Assembly: GCF_003797945.1 (NCBI RefSeq)
Contig: NZ_RKKU01000019.1
Coordinates: 20,056 to 84,055 of the forward strand
Direction: 5' to 3'
DNA from: Pseudomonas neustonica
GTDB taxonomy: Bacteria > Pseudomonadota > Gammaproteobacteria > Pseudomonadales > Pseudomonadaceae
DNA: 64,000 nucleotides
A program made the position numbers and the translations under genes. This document shows, one piece after another, positions 44,611-56,188 of this stretch. Every line of letters begins with the position of its first letter. Positions within the stretch are counted from its first letter, which is position 1. Under the pieces are notes generated by a model. The model saw only the letters and a program-made list of their open reading frames with translations. It ran no database searches and was not told the origin of the DNA.

Positions 44611-45579
44611 TTAGAACGTGCGATCTACCGAAAAACGAGCCAGTTGTTCCAGTGAATCCCGATAAGGCGAGGCTGGAAGGGCTTGTAGCAGGTCGATTGC
44701 CTCCTCTATCTGCGCTTGTGCCAGACGGGCGGTATATTCCAGTGCGCCTGATGCGGTGACCGCATCGCGTATCAACTCGATCTGTTCGCCGCTGCCTTTT
44801 TGAATGGCATTGCGCACCAGTTTTGCCTGTTCTGGGGTGCCGTGGCTGATGGTGTAGATAAGGGGCAGGGTGGGCTTGCCTTCAGCCAAATCGTCTCCCA
44901 CGTTTTTACCCATTTCAGCGGCGTCACCGCTGTAGTCGAGCAGGTCATCCATTAGCTGGAACGCTATACCCAGCGCATTGCCATATTTGCGCAAGGCTTC
45001 AGTCTGCTCCGCGGTTGCACCGGCCAGCACGCCAGAGGTATGGCAGGCCGCCTCAAATAGCATGGCCGTCTTGCTGCGAATGACTTCCATATAGGTGGCT
45101 TCGTCGGTGCTCGCGTCGCGTACCTTGGATAGCTGCAGCACTTCGCCTTCGGCTATGACGTTTGTCGCGTTGGCGAGTATTTGCATAATCTGTATGTCGC
45201 CCAGTGCAACCATCATTTCGAAAGCGCGCGAATAAAGGAAGTCGCCAACCAATACGCTAGGAGCGTTGCCCCACAGCGCATTGGCTGTCGAGCGCCCGCG
45301 TCGCAAATCTGATGTGTCTACTACGTCATCGTGCAGTAGCGTAGCGGTGTGCAGGAACTCGATGATCGCGGCCAGACTGTGTTGGCGTGCATCATCCATC
45401 CCGCAGGAGCGTGCACCCAGCAGAACGACCAGTGGACGCAGGCGTTTGCCGCCAGCGCTTATAATGTAGTGGCCGATCTTTTCTACCAGCGGGACCCGGG
45501 AATGCAGCTGATTTAGAATGAGCGTATTCACCGCATCAAAGTCATCGGATACCGGTGCATAGAATGGCAGGGTGGTCAT
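44611..45579 (-). CDS. ispB: Octaprenyl/polyprenyl diphosphate synthase IspB
   Basis: Trans-prenyltransferase (322 aa) that makes the isoprenoid tail of ubiquinone from farnesyl diphosphate and IPP. First Asp-rich motif LLHDDVVDTSDLRRGR and second FQLMDDLLDYSGD are intact; IISAGGKRLRPLVVLLGARS is the substrate-binding block. Start at 45579 (MTTLPFYAPVSDDF) is chosen because an in-frame extension to 45630 would overlap the strong promoter at 45612-45640. Confidence 0.96.
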   Translation of the reverse strand: MTTLPFYAPVSDDFDAVNTLILNQLHSRVPLVEKIGHYIISAGGKRLRPLVVLLGARSCGMDDARQHSLAAIIEFLHTATLLHDDVVDTSDLRRGRSTANALWGNAPSVLVGDFLYSRAFEMMVALGDIQIMQILANATNVIAEGEVLQLSKVRDASTDEATYMEVIRSKTAMLFEAACHTSGVLAGATAEQTEALRKYGNALGIAFQLMDDLLDYSGDAAEMGKNVGDDLAEGKPTLPLIYTISHGTPEQAKLVRNAIQKGSGEQIELIRDAVTASGALEYTARLAQAQIEEAIDLLQALPASPYRDSLEQLARFSVDRTF

Positions 45580-45611
45580 TGGTTGCAGACTTCCTGAAAA
45601 GGTTCGGCGGC

Positions 45612-45640
45612 ATGCTAGGTTGCAGGCCATTTGCTGTCAA
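45612..45640 (-). promoter_or_regulatory. ispB promoter
   Basis: Minus-strand consensus TTGACA (45640-45635), 17-bp spacer, TAGCAT (45617-45612). It is arranged back to back with the rplU promoter. Confidence 0.72.
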
Positions 45641-45672
45641 GAAAAGCGCAGTCTATCAGGCTTGGTCAGTGC

Positions 45673-45701
45673 TTGCGTAAAGCGGTGCGCTTGAGTACAA
45701 T
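45673..45701 (+). promoter_or_regulatory. rplU-rpmA promoter with long leader
   Basis: TTGCGT (45673-45678), 17-bp spacer, TACAAT (45696-45701). Start near 45708 leaves a leader of about 129 nt before rplU, longer than usual and able to fold (for example GGTCCG/CGGAGCC near 45748-45774), which may be a site of ribosomal-protein feedback. Inference only. Confidence 0.65.
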
Positions 45702-45836
45702 CCTCGCCCCTAAGATACAGCATCCCTGTTTTAACAATGGCAAGGTCGGGTCCGATAGGCGGAGCCACTTGCAGCCATGCCAGCCACTAACGATTCTAAT
45801 CAAGCGCTGGGTGAGCAGGATTACGGAGAAAGCAAC

Positions 45837-46148
45837 ATGTACGCAGTCATTGTTACCGGCGGCAAGCAATACAAGGTCGCTGAAGGCGAGTTCCTGAAAG
45901 TAGAGAAGCTGGACGTTGAAACCGGTGCCAGCATCGAGTTTGACAAGGTTCTGCTGGTTGCAGATGGCGATGACGTCAAGATCGGCGCTCCTGTTGTTGA
46001 GGGCGCTAAAGTGACTGCCGAGATCAGTGCTCACGGTCGTGGTGATAAGATCCGTATCATCAAGTTCCGTCGTCGCAAGCACCACATGAAGCGTCAGGGC
46101 CACCGTCAGTGGTACACCGAAATCAAGATTACTGGCATCTCTGCCTAA
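45837..46148 (+). CDS. rplU: 50S ribosomal protein L21
   Basis: Ribosomal protein L21 (103 aa), which contacts 23S rRNA near L20. The product starts [20 protein letters not shown], with the C-terminal [20 protein letters not shown] block typical of the family. An in-frame extension to 45777 lacks conservation, and CGGAGAAAG before the ATG at 45837 is a suitable ribosome site. Forms the usual rplU-rpmA-obgE cluster. Confidence 0.98.
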   Translation: MYAVIVTGGKQYKVAEGEFLKVEKLDVETGASIEFDKVLLVADGDDVKIGAPVVEGAKVTAEISAHGRGDKIRIIKFRRRKHHMKRQGHRQWYTEIKITGISA

Positions 46149-46171
46149 GCTGATTCAGGAGATATAGACTC

Positions 46172-46429
46172 ATGGCACACAAAAAAGCAGGCGGTTCCAC
46201 GCGCAACGGTCGCGATTCAGAATCGAAACGCCTTGGTGTAAAAATGTACGGTGGTCAAACCATCATTCCGGGTAACATCATCGTTCGTCAGCGTGGCACT
46301 GAGTTCCACCCTGGCAAGAACGTTGGCATGGGCAAGGATCACACCTTGTTCGCCAAAGCTGAGGGCGTGGTGAAATTCGAAGTTAAGGGCAAGTTCGGTC
46401 GTCGTTACGTTAATGTCGTAACTGCCTGA
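46172..46429 (+). CDS. rpmA: 50S ribosomal protein L27
   Basis: Ribosomal protein L27 (85 aa), whose N-terminal tail approaches the peptidyl transferase centre. It starts [20 protein letters not shown] and continues [20 protein letters not shown], both invariant family blocks. The short N-terminus begins directly with the mature form; no cleavable Firmicutes-type extension. AGGAGA lies upstream; a strong terminator follows. Confidence 0.99.
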   Translation: MAHKKAGGSTRNGRDSESKRLGVKMYGGQTIIPGNIIVRQRGTEFHPGKNVGMGKDHTLFAKAEGVVKFEVKGKFGRRYVNVVTA

Positions 46430-46445
46430 TAGCTCTTTGCTGCTG

Positions 46446-46476
46446 AAAAGCCCTGTCTTGCGACGGGGCTTTTTTG
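46446..46476 (+). terminator. Terminator after rpmA
   Basis: AAAAGCCCTGTC (46446-46457) pairs with GACGGGGCTTTT (from 46462) with a 4-nt loop and a run of Ts. One G-T pair in the stem. Some read-through to obgE is likely because no strong promoter is evident in the 51-nt gap. Confidence 0.85.
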
Positions 46477-46527
46477 TTTGTAGCGTACTCTTTCCATTAG
46501 CCCGTCCCGATAGGGAAGGGGAGATAG

Positions 46528-47739
<1,212 letters not shown>

Positions 47740-47824
47740 TTCGCTTTAGTGCAACCGTGTTAGCTCCGACTGGTTGCAGTCGGGGTTCTGGTTTAAATAT
47801 GGGCAATCTGTTGATGGGATCAGC

Positions 47825-48943
47825 ATGCGTGAAAAGGTAACCGGAGCCCGTCGTTGGGTGGTCAAGATTGGTAGTGCCTTATTAACCGGTGATGGTCGAG
47901 GTCTCGACCGTGCTGCCATGTCCGTATGGGTCGAGCAATTAGCGGCCTTACGCGCCAGCGGCGCTGAGTTGGTTCTGGTTTCGTCCGGTGCGGTTGCGGC
48001 AGGTATGAGTCGCCTGGGTTGGACTGAGCGGCCCAAGACGACGCACGATATGCAGGCGGCTGCCGCCATTGGTCAGATGGGTCTGGTGCAGGCCTGGGAG
48101 TCCAGTTTCCAGCAGCACGGCTTGTCTACTGCGCAGGTATTGCTGACTCACGATGATCTGTCTGATCGCAAGCGCTATCTGAATGCCCGCAGCACGCTGC
48201 GGGCTCTGCTGGATCTGAATGTCATTCCCGTGATCAATGAAAACGACACTGTGGTGACCGACGAGATTCGGTTTGGGGATAACGACACTTTGGGTGCACT
48301 GGTGACTAATCTGGTAGAGGCTGATCTGTTGGTGATTCTTACCGATAGAGATGGCCTGTACACCGCCGATCCGCGCAATAACCCGCAGGCGCAGCTGGTC
48401 TCGGAAGCGATGGCGGATGACTCGTCGCTGGACGTGATGGCTGGCGGTAGTGCGGGCGCGCTTGGGCGTGGCGGGATGCAGACCAAGTTGCGCGCTGCGC
48501 GGCTCGCTGCGCGTTCAGGCGCAGCTACCGTTATCGTCGGCGGGCGTATTGAGCGCGTCGTCTCACGGCTGCATCAAGGCGAGGAGCTGGGTACCTTGCT
48601 CTTGCCTGAGAGAGGCATGCTCGCGGCCCGTAAGCAATGGCTGGCTGGGCACTTGCAGACGCGCGGGCGGTTGCTGCTGGATGATGGCGCCGTAAAGGCG
48701 CTTGCTACTGGGCGGCATAGTCTGTTGCCGGTGGGTGTTACCGCTGTGGAGGGTGGTTTCAGGCGTGGTGAAATGGTTGTGTGTATAGCGCCTGATGGCC
48801 GAGAGGTCGCGCGTGGGTTGGTTAACTACGCTGCTCAGGATGCTGCGCGTATTGCCGGTAAGCCAACAGAATCTATTGCGCGCATCTTGGGTTATATCGA
48901 CGATCCGGAGTTGGTACACAAGGACAACCTGGTGCTGATCTGA
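47825..48943 (+). CDS. proB: Glutamate 5-kinase
   Basis: First enzyme of proline synthesis (372 aa), phosphorylating glutamate. The amino-acid-kinase domain has [56 protein letters not shown] and [22 protein letters not shown]-terminal PUA domain starts near residue 280 ([20 protein letters not shown]). The ATG at 47825 gives the usual length; the in-frame start at 47774 is too early. Downstream of obgE as in P. aeruginosa. Confidence 0.97.
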   Translation: MREKVTGARRWVVKIGSALLTGDGRGLDRAAMSVWVEQLAALRASGAELVLVSSGAVAAGMSRLGWTERPKTTHDMQAAAAIGQMGLVQAWESSFQQHGLSTAQVLLTHDDLSDRKRYLNARSTLRALLDLNVIPVINENDTVVTDEIRFGDNDTLGALVTNLVEADLLVILTDRDGLYTADPRNNPQAQLVSEAMADDSSLDVMAGGSAGALGRGGMQTKLRAARLAARSGAATVIVGGRIERVVSRLHQGEELGTLLLPERGMLAARKQWLAGHLQTRGRLLLDDGAVKALATGRHSLLPVGVTAVEGGFRRGEMVVCIAPDGREVARGLVNYAAQDAARIAGKPTESIARILGYIDDPELVHKDNLVLI

Positions 48944-49040
48944 CCAGGTAAAGCCTTTGTTGTTTGGGCAGGCCTGCTTAATAAGTGGCGGGCTGAAGTT
49001 GCGATAGATTAGACGTGCCAAGTGGTTATACGAGGCAATA

Positions 49041-49069
49041 AAAAAACCGGCTCAAGGCCGGTTTTTTTT
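49041..49069. terminator. Bidirectional terminator between proB and rpsT
   Basis: AAAAAACCGGC (49041-49051) and GCCGGTTTTTT (from 49057) around a short loop, A run on one side and T run on the other. Serves proB (plus) and rpsT (minus). Confidence 0.92.
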
Positions 49070-49086
49070 GCAACAAGAATCGCAGA

Positions 49087-49359
49087 TCAGGCGGCTTCAG
49101 CCATTGCCTTGATGTGTGCGTTCAAGCGGCTCTTATGGCGAGCTGCCTTGTTCTTGTCGATGATGCCCTTGTCAGCCATGCGGTCGATGACCGGAATAGC
49201 TGCAGTATAGGCAGTCTTAGCCTGCTCGAGATCTTTGGCGTCGATAGCCTTGATCACGTTCTTGATGTAGGTACGGACCATGGAGCGCAGGCTTGCATTG
49301 TGATTGCGGCGCTTCTCGGCCTGCTTGGCGCGTTTCTTGGCTTGAGGTGAGTTGGCCAC
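49087..49359 (-). CDS. rpsT: 30S ribosomal protein S20
   Basis: Ribosomal protein S20 (90 aa), a 16S rRNA-binding helical-bundle protein. Starts with GTG at 49359 and reads [20 protein letters not shown], continuing [20 protein letters not shown] and ending [17 protein letters not shown] lies upstream. A longer in-frame reading back to 49659 passes through the promoter and is not real. A GTG start also occurs in other gammaproteobacterial rpsT genes and may limit expression. Monocistronic, divergent from murJ. Confidence 0.97.
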   Translation of the reverse strand: MANSPQAKKRAKQAEKRRNHNASLRSMVRTYIKNVIKAIDAKDLEQAKTAYTAAIPVIDRMADKGIIDKNKAARHKSRLNAHIKAMAEAA

Positions 49360-49410
49360 CGTCGTGCTCCTCAGAAAATCTGGATGAATTAGGTACAAAT
49401 AAGGCCGCGT

Positions 49411-49439
49411 ACTATGCAGCCGAGACAGGTTAATGTCAA
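49411..49439 (-). promoter_or_regulatory. rpsT promoter
   Basis: Minus strand TTGACA (49439-49434), 17-bp spacer, CATAGT (49416-49411). Consensus -35 and correct spacing; start near 49405. Confidence 0.72.
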
Positions 49440-49577
49440 GAGGGCTGAGGAAAACCGACAGGCGGTTTTGCTGTATGCCAGCAAAGAGTTGCCTGTCGTT
49501 CGGCGCGGTGCGCAGAGTATACAGGGAAAGCGCTTGGTGTACCTCTATTACTTGTTTGCTGATTACGTTGGCGGCAC

Positions 49578-49607
49578 CTGACAATTCGGGCGGCGGGGCG
49601 CTATGAT
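49578..49607 (+). promoter_or_regulatory. murJ promoter candidate
   Basis: CTGACA (49578-49583), 18-bp spacer, TATGAT (49602-49607), 27 nt upstream of the murJ ATG. Confidence 0.55.
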
Positions 49608-49633
49608 GTCGGCTTTTCCTGGCGCGCACATTC

Positions 49634-51205
49634 ATGACCCAATCTCCATCCTCCGACAAGCAGCCTCCAAAGGCCCCAAGCCTCCTGCGTTCAGGGATGG
49701 TTGTCAGTGTAATGACGCTGCTGTCACGTATTCTGGGTATGGTGCGTGATGTGGTGGTGGCGGCTTACTTTGGCTCGCAATCCGAGGCTGATGCCTTCTT
49801 TATTGCGTTCAAGATCCCAAACTTTTTGCGCCGGCTGTTTGCCGAGGGTGCTTTTGCTCAAGCCTTTGTACCTGTGTTGTCCGAGTACCGCGCCAAGCGC
49901 GCGTTGGCAGACGTCAAGCAGCTGGTTGATCGGGTAACCGGAACTCTCGGGTTGACGCTTGCTGCGATTACAGCGGTGGGTGTGGCAGGCGCGCCAGTGT
50001 TGATCATGCTGTTCGCGCCAGGTTTTCACGACGACCACGGTAAGCTTGAACTGGCTACCGATATGTTGCGTATTACCTTCCCCTATCTGTTTTTGATCTC
50101 TTTGACCGCACTCTGTGGTGCGATCCTCAATAGTTACGGCCGCTTTGCGGTGCCGGCTTTTACTCCGGTATTGCTTAACGTGTGTATGATCGGCGCCACC
50201 GTATGCCTTACCCCTTATTTCGATCAGCCAATCATGGCGCTTGCCTGGGGAGTGTTTATCGCCGGGGTAGCGCAGCTGCTGTTTCAGTTGCCGTTTCTGG
50301 CGCAGATCAAACTCTTGCCAACGCCGCGGCCCAATCGCAAAGATCCGGGTGTTAAGCGCATTATGACGTTGATGATCCCCGCGTTGTTTGGGGTGTCGGT
50401 TAGTCAGATCAATCTATTGCTGGACACTGTGCTCGCCTCTTTCCTGCAAACCGGCAGTATTTCCTGGCTGTATTACGCAGATCGTCTGTCTGAGCTACCG
50501 CTTGGCGCTTTTGGTATCGCCATAGGTACCGTAATCTTGCCAGCACTGTCGCGCCAGCACTCGGCCGAAGATCCGCGCGCTTTTGCGCGCACGCTGGACT
50601 GGGCAGTGCGTATGGTGCTTTTGGTCGGTGTGCCGGCCGCTATTGCGCTGCTGTTGCTCGCTGAGCCAATGATTGCGTCGCTGTTTCATTATGGCGCTAT
50701 GGCTGACGAGGACGTGGTGCAAGCCGCTGCTGCGCTACGGGCCTATTCCGTTGGGGTAATGACCTTTATGCTGATCAAGGTGCTGGCCCCCGGCTATTTT
50801 GCCCGCCAGGACACCAAAACGCCGGTCAAGATTGCGATTATCTGCATGATTACCAACATGGGCCTGAATCTGATCTTTATCTGGCCATTGGCGCATGTGG
50901 GGCTAGCGTTGGCGACATCGCTTTCTGCACTCTTGAATGCCGGGCTGCTCTGGTGGGGCTTACGCAAGGCAGGCGTGTTTCAGGCACAACCCGGTTGGCT
51001 GGCCTTTACGGCTCGTTTATTAGCTGCCTGTGTAGCAATGGCGTTGGTATTGTTGTGGCTGGTGCCGCCAACGCAGGATTGGCTGGTGTGGGGGTGGCAG
51101 CAAAAAGCCGGGGAAATGACGCTGCTGGTGGCTGCGGGTATGGGTGTTTACCTGCTGGTGCTGCTGATTGGTGGCCTGCGCTTGCGCGATCTGCGTAACG
51201 ATTGA
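49634..51205 (+). CDS. murJ: Lipid II flippase MurJ
   Basis: MOP-superfamily integral membrane protein (523 aa, about 14 helices) that flips lipid II across the inner membrane. Conserved parts: [20 protein letters not shown] in helix 1, [20 protein letters not shown] with the essential Arg residues, [13 protein letters not shown], and [20 protein letters not shown]. Supplies the flipped substrate to FtsW-FtsI encoded in the dcw cluster. Located between rpsT and ribF as in P. aeruginosa. Confidence 0.97.
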   Translation: MTQSPSSDKQPPKAPSLLRSGMVVSVMTLLSRILGMVRDVVVAAYFGSQSEADAFFIAFKIPNFLRRLFAEGAFAQAFVPVLSEYRAKRALADVKQLVDRVTGTLGLTLAAITAVGVAGAPVLIMLFAPGFHDDHGKLELATDMLRITFPYLFLISLTALCGAILNSYGRFAVPAFTPVLLNVCMIGATVCLTPYFDQPIMALAWGVFIAGVAQLLFQLPFLAQIKLLPTPRPNRKDPGVKRIMTLMIPALFGVSVSQINLLLDTVLASFLQTGSISWLYYADRLSELPLGAFGIAIGTVILPALSRQHSAEDPRAFARTLDWAVRMVLLVGVPAAIALLLLAEPMIASLFHYGAMADEDVVQAAAALRAYSVGVMTFMLIKVLAPGYFARQDTKTPVKIAIICMITNMGLNLIFIWPLAHVGLALATSLSALLNAGLLWWGLRKAGVFQAQPGWLAFTARLLAACVAMALVLLWLVPPTQDWLVWGWQQKAGEMTLLVAAGMGVYLLVLLIGGLRLRDLRND

Positions 51206-51236
51206 TGTACTGCAAAGCGTCGCAGCGACAGCGTGC

Positions 51237-51266
51237 ATGACGTTGGCGGCTGCAAACCTGTATACT
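51237..51266 (+). promoter_or_regulatory. ribF-ileS-lspA promoter candidate
   Basis: ATGACG (51237-51242), 18-bp spacer, TATACT (51261-51266), about 36 nt upstream of ribF. Good -10, moderate -35. Confidence 0.45.
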
Positions 51267-51301
51267 CCAGCGTTTCGACTGATCCACCATTAACGAGCAT
51301 T

Positions 51302-52228
51302 ATGGAACTGGTCCGCGGTCTACATAATCTGCGGCCCCGGCACCGGGGCTGTGTTGCAACAATTGGCAACTTCGACGGCGTGCATGCCGGCCACCAGGCG
51401 ATTCTCTCCCGGTTGCGTGCGCACTCTGCACGTCTCGGACTGCCCGGTTGTGTGGTGATATTTGAGCCGCAGCCACGAGAGTATTTTGCCCCCGATGCCG
51501 CTCCGCCCAGACTGACGCGCCTACGCGAGAAGCTCTCGCTATTGCAGGCGCAGGGCGTCGATCGCGTGTTGTGTCTGGCCTTTAATCGTCGCTTGCGTGA
51601 ACTCAGTGCCGAGCAATTTGTTCAGCAGGTGTTGATCGATGGGCTCGGGGTGAAACATCTTGAGGTGGGCGATGATTTCCGCTTTGGTTGTGATCGCTCC
51701 GGTGATTTCGCTTTCCTGCAAAATAGCGGTGAGCGCCATGGTTTCACTGTCGAGGCAGCCAATACCGTCGCGGAAAGCGACGAGCGTATAAGTAGTACGC
51801 GCTTGCGTCAGGTGCTGGGCGAAGGGGATTTTGCTTTGGCTGAGCGCCTGCTTGGTCGGCCGTTCAGTATTGCCGGACGAGTGCTTTATGGTCAGCAACT
51901 GGGGCGTACGATTGGCGCGCCTACCGCGAATGTCCAGCTGAAGCGCGTCAATCCGCCGTTGCACGGTGTTTACCGCGTTAGCGTCGAGCTGGACGGTGTT
52001 CAGCTCAAGGGCGTTGCCAACATTGGCAAGCGTCCGACGGTGAAGGGCGACGGCAAGGCGCATCTGGAAGTACATCTTTTTGATTTTGCTGGCGACCTTT
52101 ATGGCCGCCGGCTGGATGTCGTATTTCACGAAAAATTGCGAGACGAGCAACGTTTCGACTCGCTGGATGAATTGCAGGCGGCAATCAAGGCTGATTTTGC
52201 CGCGGCCAGGGCCCAATGGGGCCTGTGA
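51302..52228 (+). CDS. ribF: Bifunctional riboflavin kinase / FAD synthetase
   Basis: RibF (308 aa) converts riboflavin to FMN and then FAD. The N-terminal FMN adenylyltransferase domain has TIGNFDGVHAGHQAIL and the ISSTRLR motif; the C-terminal flavokinase domain (from about residue 185) has GRVLYGQQLGRTIGAPTANV and GVANIGKRPTVKG, then HLFDFAGDLYGR. The ATG at 51302 gives the usual start MELVRGLHNL; an in-frame extension to 51233 overlaps the promoter. Leads ribF-ileS-lspA-fkpB-ispH. Confidence 0.97.
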   Translation: MELVRGLHNLRPRHRGCVATIGNFDGVHAGHQAILSRLRAHSARLGLPGCVVIFEPQPREYFAPDAAPPRLTRLREKLSLLQAQGVDRVLCLAFNRRLRELSAEQFVQQVLIDGLGVKHLEVGDDFRFGCDRSGDFAFLQNSGERHGFTVEAANTVAESDERISSTRLRQVLGEGDFALAERLLGRPFSIAGRVLYGQQLGRTIGAPTANVQLKRVNPPLHGVYRVSVELDGVQLKGVANIGKRPTVKGDGKAHLEVHLFDFAGDLYGRRLDVVFHEKLRDEQRFDSLDELQAAIKADFAAARAQWGL

Positions 52229-52250
52229 ACTTAAAAGAGCCTGAACCGAG

Positions 52251-55076
52251 ATGACTGATTACAAAGCGACACTGAACCTGCCCGCCACGGATTTTCCGAT
52301 GAAGGCCGGGTTGCCCAATCGTGAGCCAGAAACCCTCAAGCGTCTTGACGGTTTGTACCAGCGTATCCGTGAGGTCAGCCAGGGTCGTCCGCAGTTCATC
52401 CTGCACGATGGCCCTCCCTATGCTAACGGTGTGATCCATATTGGTCATGCGCTGAACAAGATCATCAAAGATATGATCGTGCGCTCCAAGACCTTATCTG
52501 GCTTCGACGCGCCCTACGTTCCGGGTTGGGATTGCCACGGCCTGCCAATTGAGCACAAGGTGGAGACGACCCACGGCAAGCATTTGCCGGCAGACAAGGT
52601 GCGTCAGTTGAGTCGCGCCTACGCGACCGAGCAGGTCGCTTTGCAGAAAGCCGACTTTATCCGTCTTGGCGTGCTAGGCGACTGGGATAACCCTTACCTC
52701 ACCATGAACTTTGCCAACGAAGCCGGTGAGATCCGTGCGCTGGGCAAGATGGTCGAGCAGGGTGTCGTTTTCAAAGGGCTCAAGCCGGTTAACTGGTGCT
52801 TTGATTGTGGTTCGGCGCTGGCCGAGGCCGAAGTGGAGTATCAGGACAAAAAGTCTGATGCCATTGATGTTGCCTTCCCGGTAGAGGATGCCGATAAGTT
52901 GGCCGCCGCGTTTGGCCTAGCCGCGCTGCCCAAACCTGCGGCTGTCGTGATCTGGACGACCACGCCCTGGACCATTCCTGCTAACCAGGCGTTGAACGTA
53001 CATCCCGAATTCAACTACGCGCTGGTTGATACCGGCGAGCGCTTGCTGCTGTTGGCTGAAGATCTGGTAGCTGACAGCTTGGCCCGCTATGGCTTGCAGG
53101 GCGAGGTGCTGGCGACTGCACCGGGTACAGCGCTGGAGATGATCAATTTCCGCCACCCATTTTATGATCGCCTCTCTCCAGTATATCTGGCTGAATACGT
53201 TGAGCTGGATGCGGGTACTGGCGTGGTGCATTCGGCACCGGCTTACGGTGAGGATGACTTCCGCGCCTGTAAACAGTACGGCATGACCAATGACGACATT
53301 TTCAGCCCAGTACAGAGCAACGGTGTTTACGTTGCTGACCTGCCATTCTTTGGCGGCCAGTTTATCTGGAAGGCCAATCCGGCCATCGTCGCCAAGCTTG
53401 AAGAAGTCGGTGCTCTGCTCAAGCACGAGAGCATCAACCACAGCTATATGCATTGCTGGCGCCACAAAACGCCCCTGATCTATCGCGCCACTGCGCAATG
53501 GTTTGTTGGTATGGATCTGCCGGTCGCTGGCGGTGAGTCTTTGCGCGAACAAGCGATCAAGGCTATTGAAGAGACCGATTTTGTCCCCGCATGGGGCAAG
53601 CAGCGCCTGCACAATATGATCGCCGGTCGCCCTGACTGGTGTATCTCGCGGCAACGTAACTGGGGTGTGCCGATTCCCTTCTTTCTGCATAAAGAGAGCG
53701 GAGAGCTGCACCCGCGCACCCTTGAGCTGATCGAACAGGTAGCTCAGCGTGTTGAACAAGGCGGCATAGACGCCTGGTTCGATATGGATGCGAGTGAATT
53801 GTTGGGGGATGAGGCTGCACAGTACGACAAGATCAGCGATACCCTGGACGTGTGGTTCGACTCCGGCACCACCCATTGGCACGTGATGCGTGGCTCCAAT
53901 CCGATGGGGCATCAGCAGGGGCCCTTGGCCGACCTATACTTGGAAGGTTCTGATCAGCATCGTGGCTGGTTCCACTCCTCGTTGCTGACCGGCTGTGCGA
54001 TTGATGGGCACGCGCCCTATCGCGGTTTGCTGACCCATGGTTTCACGGTCGACGAGAATGGCCGCAAGATGTCCAAGTCGCTGGGTAATACCATCGCACC
54101 ACAGAAAGTGAACGACACCTTGGGCGCCGATATTCTGCGTCTGTGGGTTTCGTCTACCGATTATTCCGGTGAAATGGCGGTATCTGACCAGATTTTGCAG
54201 CGCAGTGCCGACGCCTACCGCCGCATCCGCAATACCGCGCGCTTCCTGCTTTCGAATCTGAATGGCTTTGATCCGAAAGTGGATGCGCTGCCTGCAGAGC
54301 AGATGCTGGATCTGGACCGCTGGGCTGTCGATCGTGCGCGCCTGTTGCAGGCGGAAATCGTTGAAGCCTACGACACCTACAAGTTCTGGAACGTTTACCA
54401 GAAAGTACACAATTTCTGCGTGCAGGAGTTGGGCGGTTTCTATCTGGATATCATCAAGGATCGTCAGTACACCACGCAGGCCAATAGTATTGCCCGTCGC
54501 TCTTGCCAGACTGCGCTGTACCACATCGCTGAGGCGTTGGTGCGCTGGATTGCGCCAGTGCTGTCCTTCACCTCGGAAGAGTTGTGGCAACATTTGCCCG
54601 GTGAGCATAATGACTCGGTCATGTTGAACACCTGGTACGACGGCTTGGCAGAGCTGCCGGCTGATCAGAACCTGGGTCGCGAGTTTTGGGCTACCGTCAT
54701 GGGTGTTAAAGAGGCGGTAAACAAAGAGTTGGAAAATCTGCGTAGCGCCAAGGCGATTCGCGGCAACCTTGAGGCCGAGGTGACGCTGTACGTAGAGTCT
54801 GCCTTGAGTGAGCAGTTGGCGAAGCTGGGTGATGAGCTGCGCTTTGTACTCATTACCTCTCAGGCCACGCTGGCGCCACTGGCAGACGCGACCAATGACG
54901 CGGTAGCGACTGAGCTACCAGGGCTCAAGCTGCGCATTCTCAAGTCGGTCGAAGCCAAGTGCGCTCGTTGCTGGCACTTCCGCTCAGACGTGGGTGTTAA
55001 CCCGGCGCACCCGGAGATCTGTGGTCGCTGCGTAGACAATATCGAAGGGGCTGGTGAGGTGCGTCAGCATGCCTGA
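52251..55076 (+). CDS. ileS: Isoleucyl-tRNA synthetase
   Basis: Class I aminoacyl-tRNA synthetase (941 aa) charging tRNA-Ile. HIGH motif in [16 protein letters not shown] near residue 60; CP1 editing domain ([20 protein letters not shown] seen as [19 protein letters not shown]); KMSKS motif in [12 protein letters not shown] near residue 605; anticodon-binding domain, and a C-terminal zinc finger with [12 protein letters not shown] and CGRCVDNI. This is the short bacterial IleRS1 type. The lspA start overlaps its end by 8 nt. Confidence 0.98.
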   Translation: MTDYKATLNLPATDFPMKAGLPNREPETLKRLDGLYQRIREVSQGRPQFILHDGPPYANGVIHIGHALNKIIKDMIVRSKTLSGFDAPYVPGWDCHGLPIEHKVETTHGKHLPADKVRQLSRAYATEQVALQKADFIRLGVLGDWDNPYLTMNFANEAGEIRALGKMVEQGVVFKGLKPVNWCFDCGSALAEAEVEYQDKKSDAIDVAFPVEDADKLAAAFGLAALPKPAAVVIWTTTPWTIPANQALNVHPEFNYALVDTGERLLLLAEDLVADSLARYGLQGEVLATAPGTALEMINFRHPFYDRLSPVYLAEYVELDAGTGVVHSAPAYGEDDFRACKQYGMTNDDIFSPVQSNGVYVADLPFFGGQFIWKANPAIVAKLEEVGALLKHESINHSYMHCWRHKTPLIYRATAQWFVGMDLPVAGGESLREQAIKAIEETDFVPAWGKQRLHNMIAGRPDWCISRQRNWGVPIPFFLHKESGELHPRTLELIEQVAQRVEQGGIDAWFDMDASELLGDEAAQYDKISDTLDVWFDSGTTHWHVMRGSNPMGHQQGPLADLYLEGSDQHRGWFHSSLLTGCAIDGHAPYRGLLTHGFTVDENGRKMSKSLGNTIAPQKVNDTLGADILRLWVSSTDYSGEMAVSDQILQRSADAYRRIRNTARFLLSNLNGFDPKVDALPAEQMLDLDRWAVDRARLLQAEIVEAYDTYKFWNVYQKVHNFCVQELGGFYLDIIKDRQYTTQANSIARRSCQTALYHIAEALVRWIAPVLSFTSEELWQHLPGEHNDSVMLNTWYDGLAELPADQNLGREFWATVMGVKEAVNKELENLRSAKAIRGNLEAEVTLYVESALSEQLAKLGDELRFVLITSQATLAPLADATNDAVATELPGLKLRILKSVEAKCARCWHFRSDVGVNPAHPEICGRCVDNIEGAGEVRQHA

Positions 55077-55566
55077 AGCCAACAAAGGTAGCCTGGGGTG
55101 GCTCTGGCTATCGCTGGTGGTAATCGCGCTGGACCAACTGACCAAATGGATTGCTGTCAGTAATCTGGGCATGTATCAACAGGTACCGGTGATCCCGGAC
55201 CTGTTCAGCTTCACCCTGGCCTACAACACGGGTGCCGCCTTCAGCTTTCTGGCTGATGCCGCAGGCTGGCAGCGTTGGTTGTTTGCCGCGATTGCGGTGG
55301 TGGTCAGTGTTGTGCTCTGCGTCTGGTTGTCTCGGCTGGATCGCAGTAAGCGGCTGGAGGCCGTCGCACTGGCACTGATCCTGGGTGGTGCGCTGGGCAA
55401 TTTGTATGATCGAGTGGTATTGGGGCACGTGATCGACTTTATTCTGGTGCATTGGCAACAGGATTGGTTCTTCCCGGCGTTCAATATTGCCGACAGCGCT
55501 ATCTCGGTCGGCGCAGCCTGCCTGATACTGGATATGTTTGTGGGTAAGAAGTCGTCCCAAAGCTAG
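55069..55566 (+). CDS. lspA: Lipoprotein signal peptidase (SPase II)
   Basis: Inner-membrane aspartyl protease (165 aa, four helices) that cleaves prolipoproteins before the lipidated Cys, here serving LpoA and DolP among others. Helix 1 [19 protein letters not shown], then [36 protein letters not shown] with the first catalytic Asp, and [15 protein letters not shown] with the second. The ATG at 55069 overlaps ileS; a Met five codons upstream is also possible. Confidence 0.97.
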   Translation: MPEANKGSLGWLWLSLVVIALDQLTKWIAVSNLGMYQQVPVIPDLFSFTLAYNTGAAFSFLADAAGWQRWLFAAIAVVVSVVLCVWLSRLDRSKRLEAVALALILGGALGNLYDRVVLGHVIDFILVHWQQDWFFPAFNIADSAISVGAACLILDMFVGKKSSQS

Positions 55567-55581
55567 AAGCTAGAAGCTAGA
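55561..55581. repeat. AGCTAGA heptamer tandem repeat after lspA
   Basis: Three exact copies of AGCTAGA, beginning in the last codons of lspA and including its stop codon, followed by the degenerate AGTAGCTGG. Same AGCTNNA type as the tract after secA. Confidence 0.8.
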
Positions 55582-55657
55582 AGTAGCTGGTGTCGCTGTT
55601 AGAGGCTCAGCCCAAACAGCCCCTCACGTCACGTAAAATTTACATTGAGGTACCCAC

Positions 55658-56095
55658 ATGACTGATCTGCGCATCAACCACGACACACTGGTTACCTTGC
55701 ACTTTACGCTGAAATTGCCTAATGGCGATGTGGTCGATAGCACGCTAGATAAGCAGCCAGCCACCTTCAAGGTAGGCGATGGCAGCTTGTTGCCGGGTTT
55801 TGAGCAGGCTATTTTTGGCTTGAAGGCGGGCGACAAGCGCGGTTTTGAAATCGAGCCTGAGCGCGGTTTCGGTCCTGGTAATCCGCAGAACCTGCAAACT
55901 ATCCCGCGTGATCAATTCGACGAAATGGAGCTGGAAGAAGGTCTATTGGTTATCTTTCGGGATGCGGCTGGCGGTGAGCTACCCGGTGTAGTGAAAACCA
56001 TCCACGATCAGGTGGTTGAGGTTGACTTTAACCACCCACTGGCGGGTAAGGTGATTACCTTCGATGTGGAAATCATCAATGTACAGGCGGCCTGA
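55658..56095 (+). CDS. fkpB: FKBP-type peptidyl-prolyl isomerase FkpB (SlpA)
   Basis: SlpA-type FKBP (145 aa), cytoplasmic peptidyl-prolyl isomerase and chaperone. Seen: LHFTLKLPNGDVVDSTLDKQ, DGSLLPGFEQAIFGLKAGDK (before the inserted-in-flap domain), EPERGFGPGNPQNLQTIPRD and the closing DFNHPLAGKVITFDVEIINV. The order lspA-fkpB-ispH is conserved across gammaproteobacteria. Confidence 0.97.
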   Translation: MTDLRINHDTLVTLHFTLKLPNGDVVDSTLDKQPATFKVGDGSLLPGFEQAIFGLKAGDKRGFEIEPERGFGPGNPQNLQTIPRDQFDEMELEEGLLVIFRDAAGGELPGVVKTIHDQVVEVDFNHPLAGKVITFDVEIINVQAA

Positions 56096-56188
56096 GCAGG
56101 CCGCTTTCTGTTGTTAGTCGCCTAACCGCATTCGACGTTGCGATGACGAATAATCCAGCGACACTCGCCTTTTCCTCCCGAGGTACCT

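Noticed and set aside
52917..53912. 331-codon minus-strand frame opposite ileS
   Set aside because: Long only because ileS codon use avoids stops in antisense; no recognisable motif.
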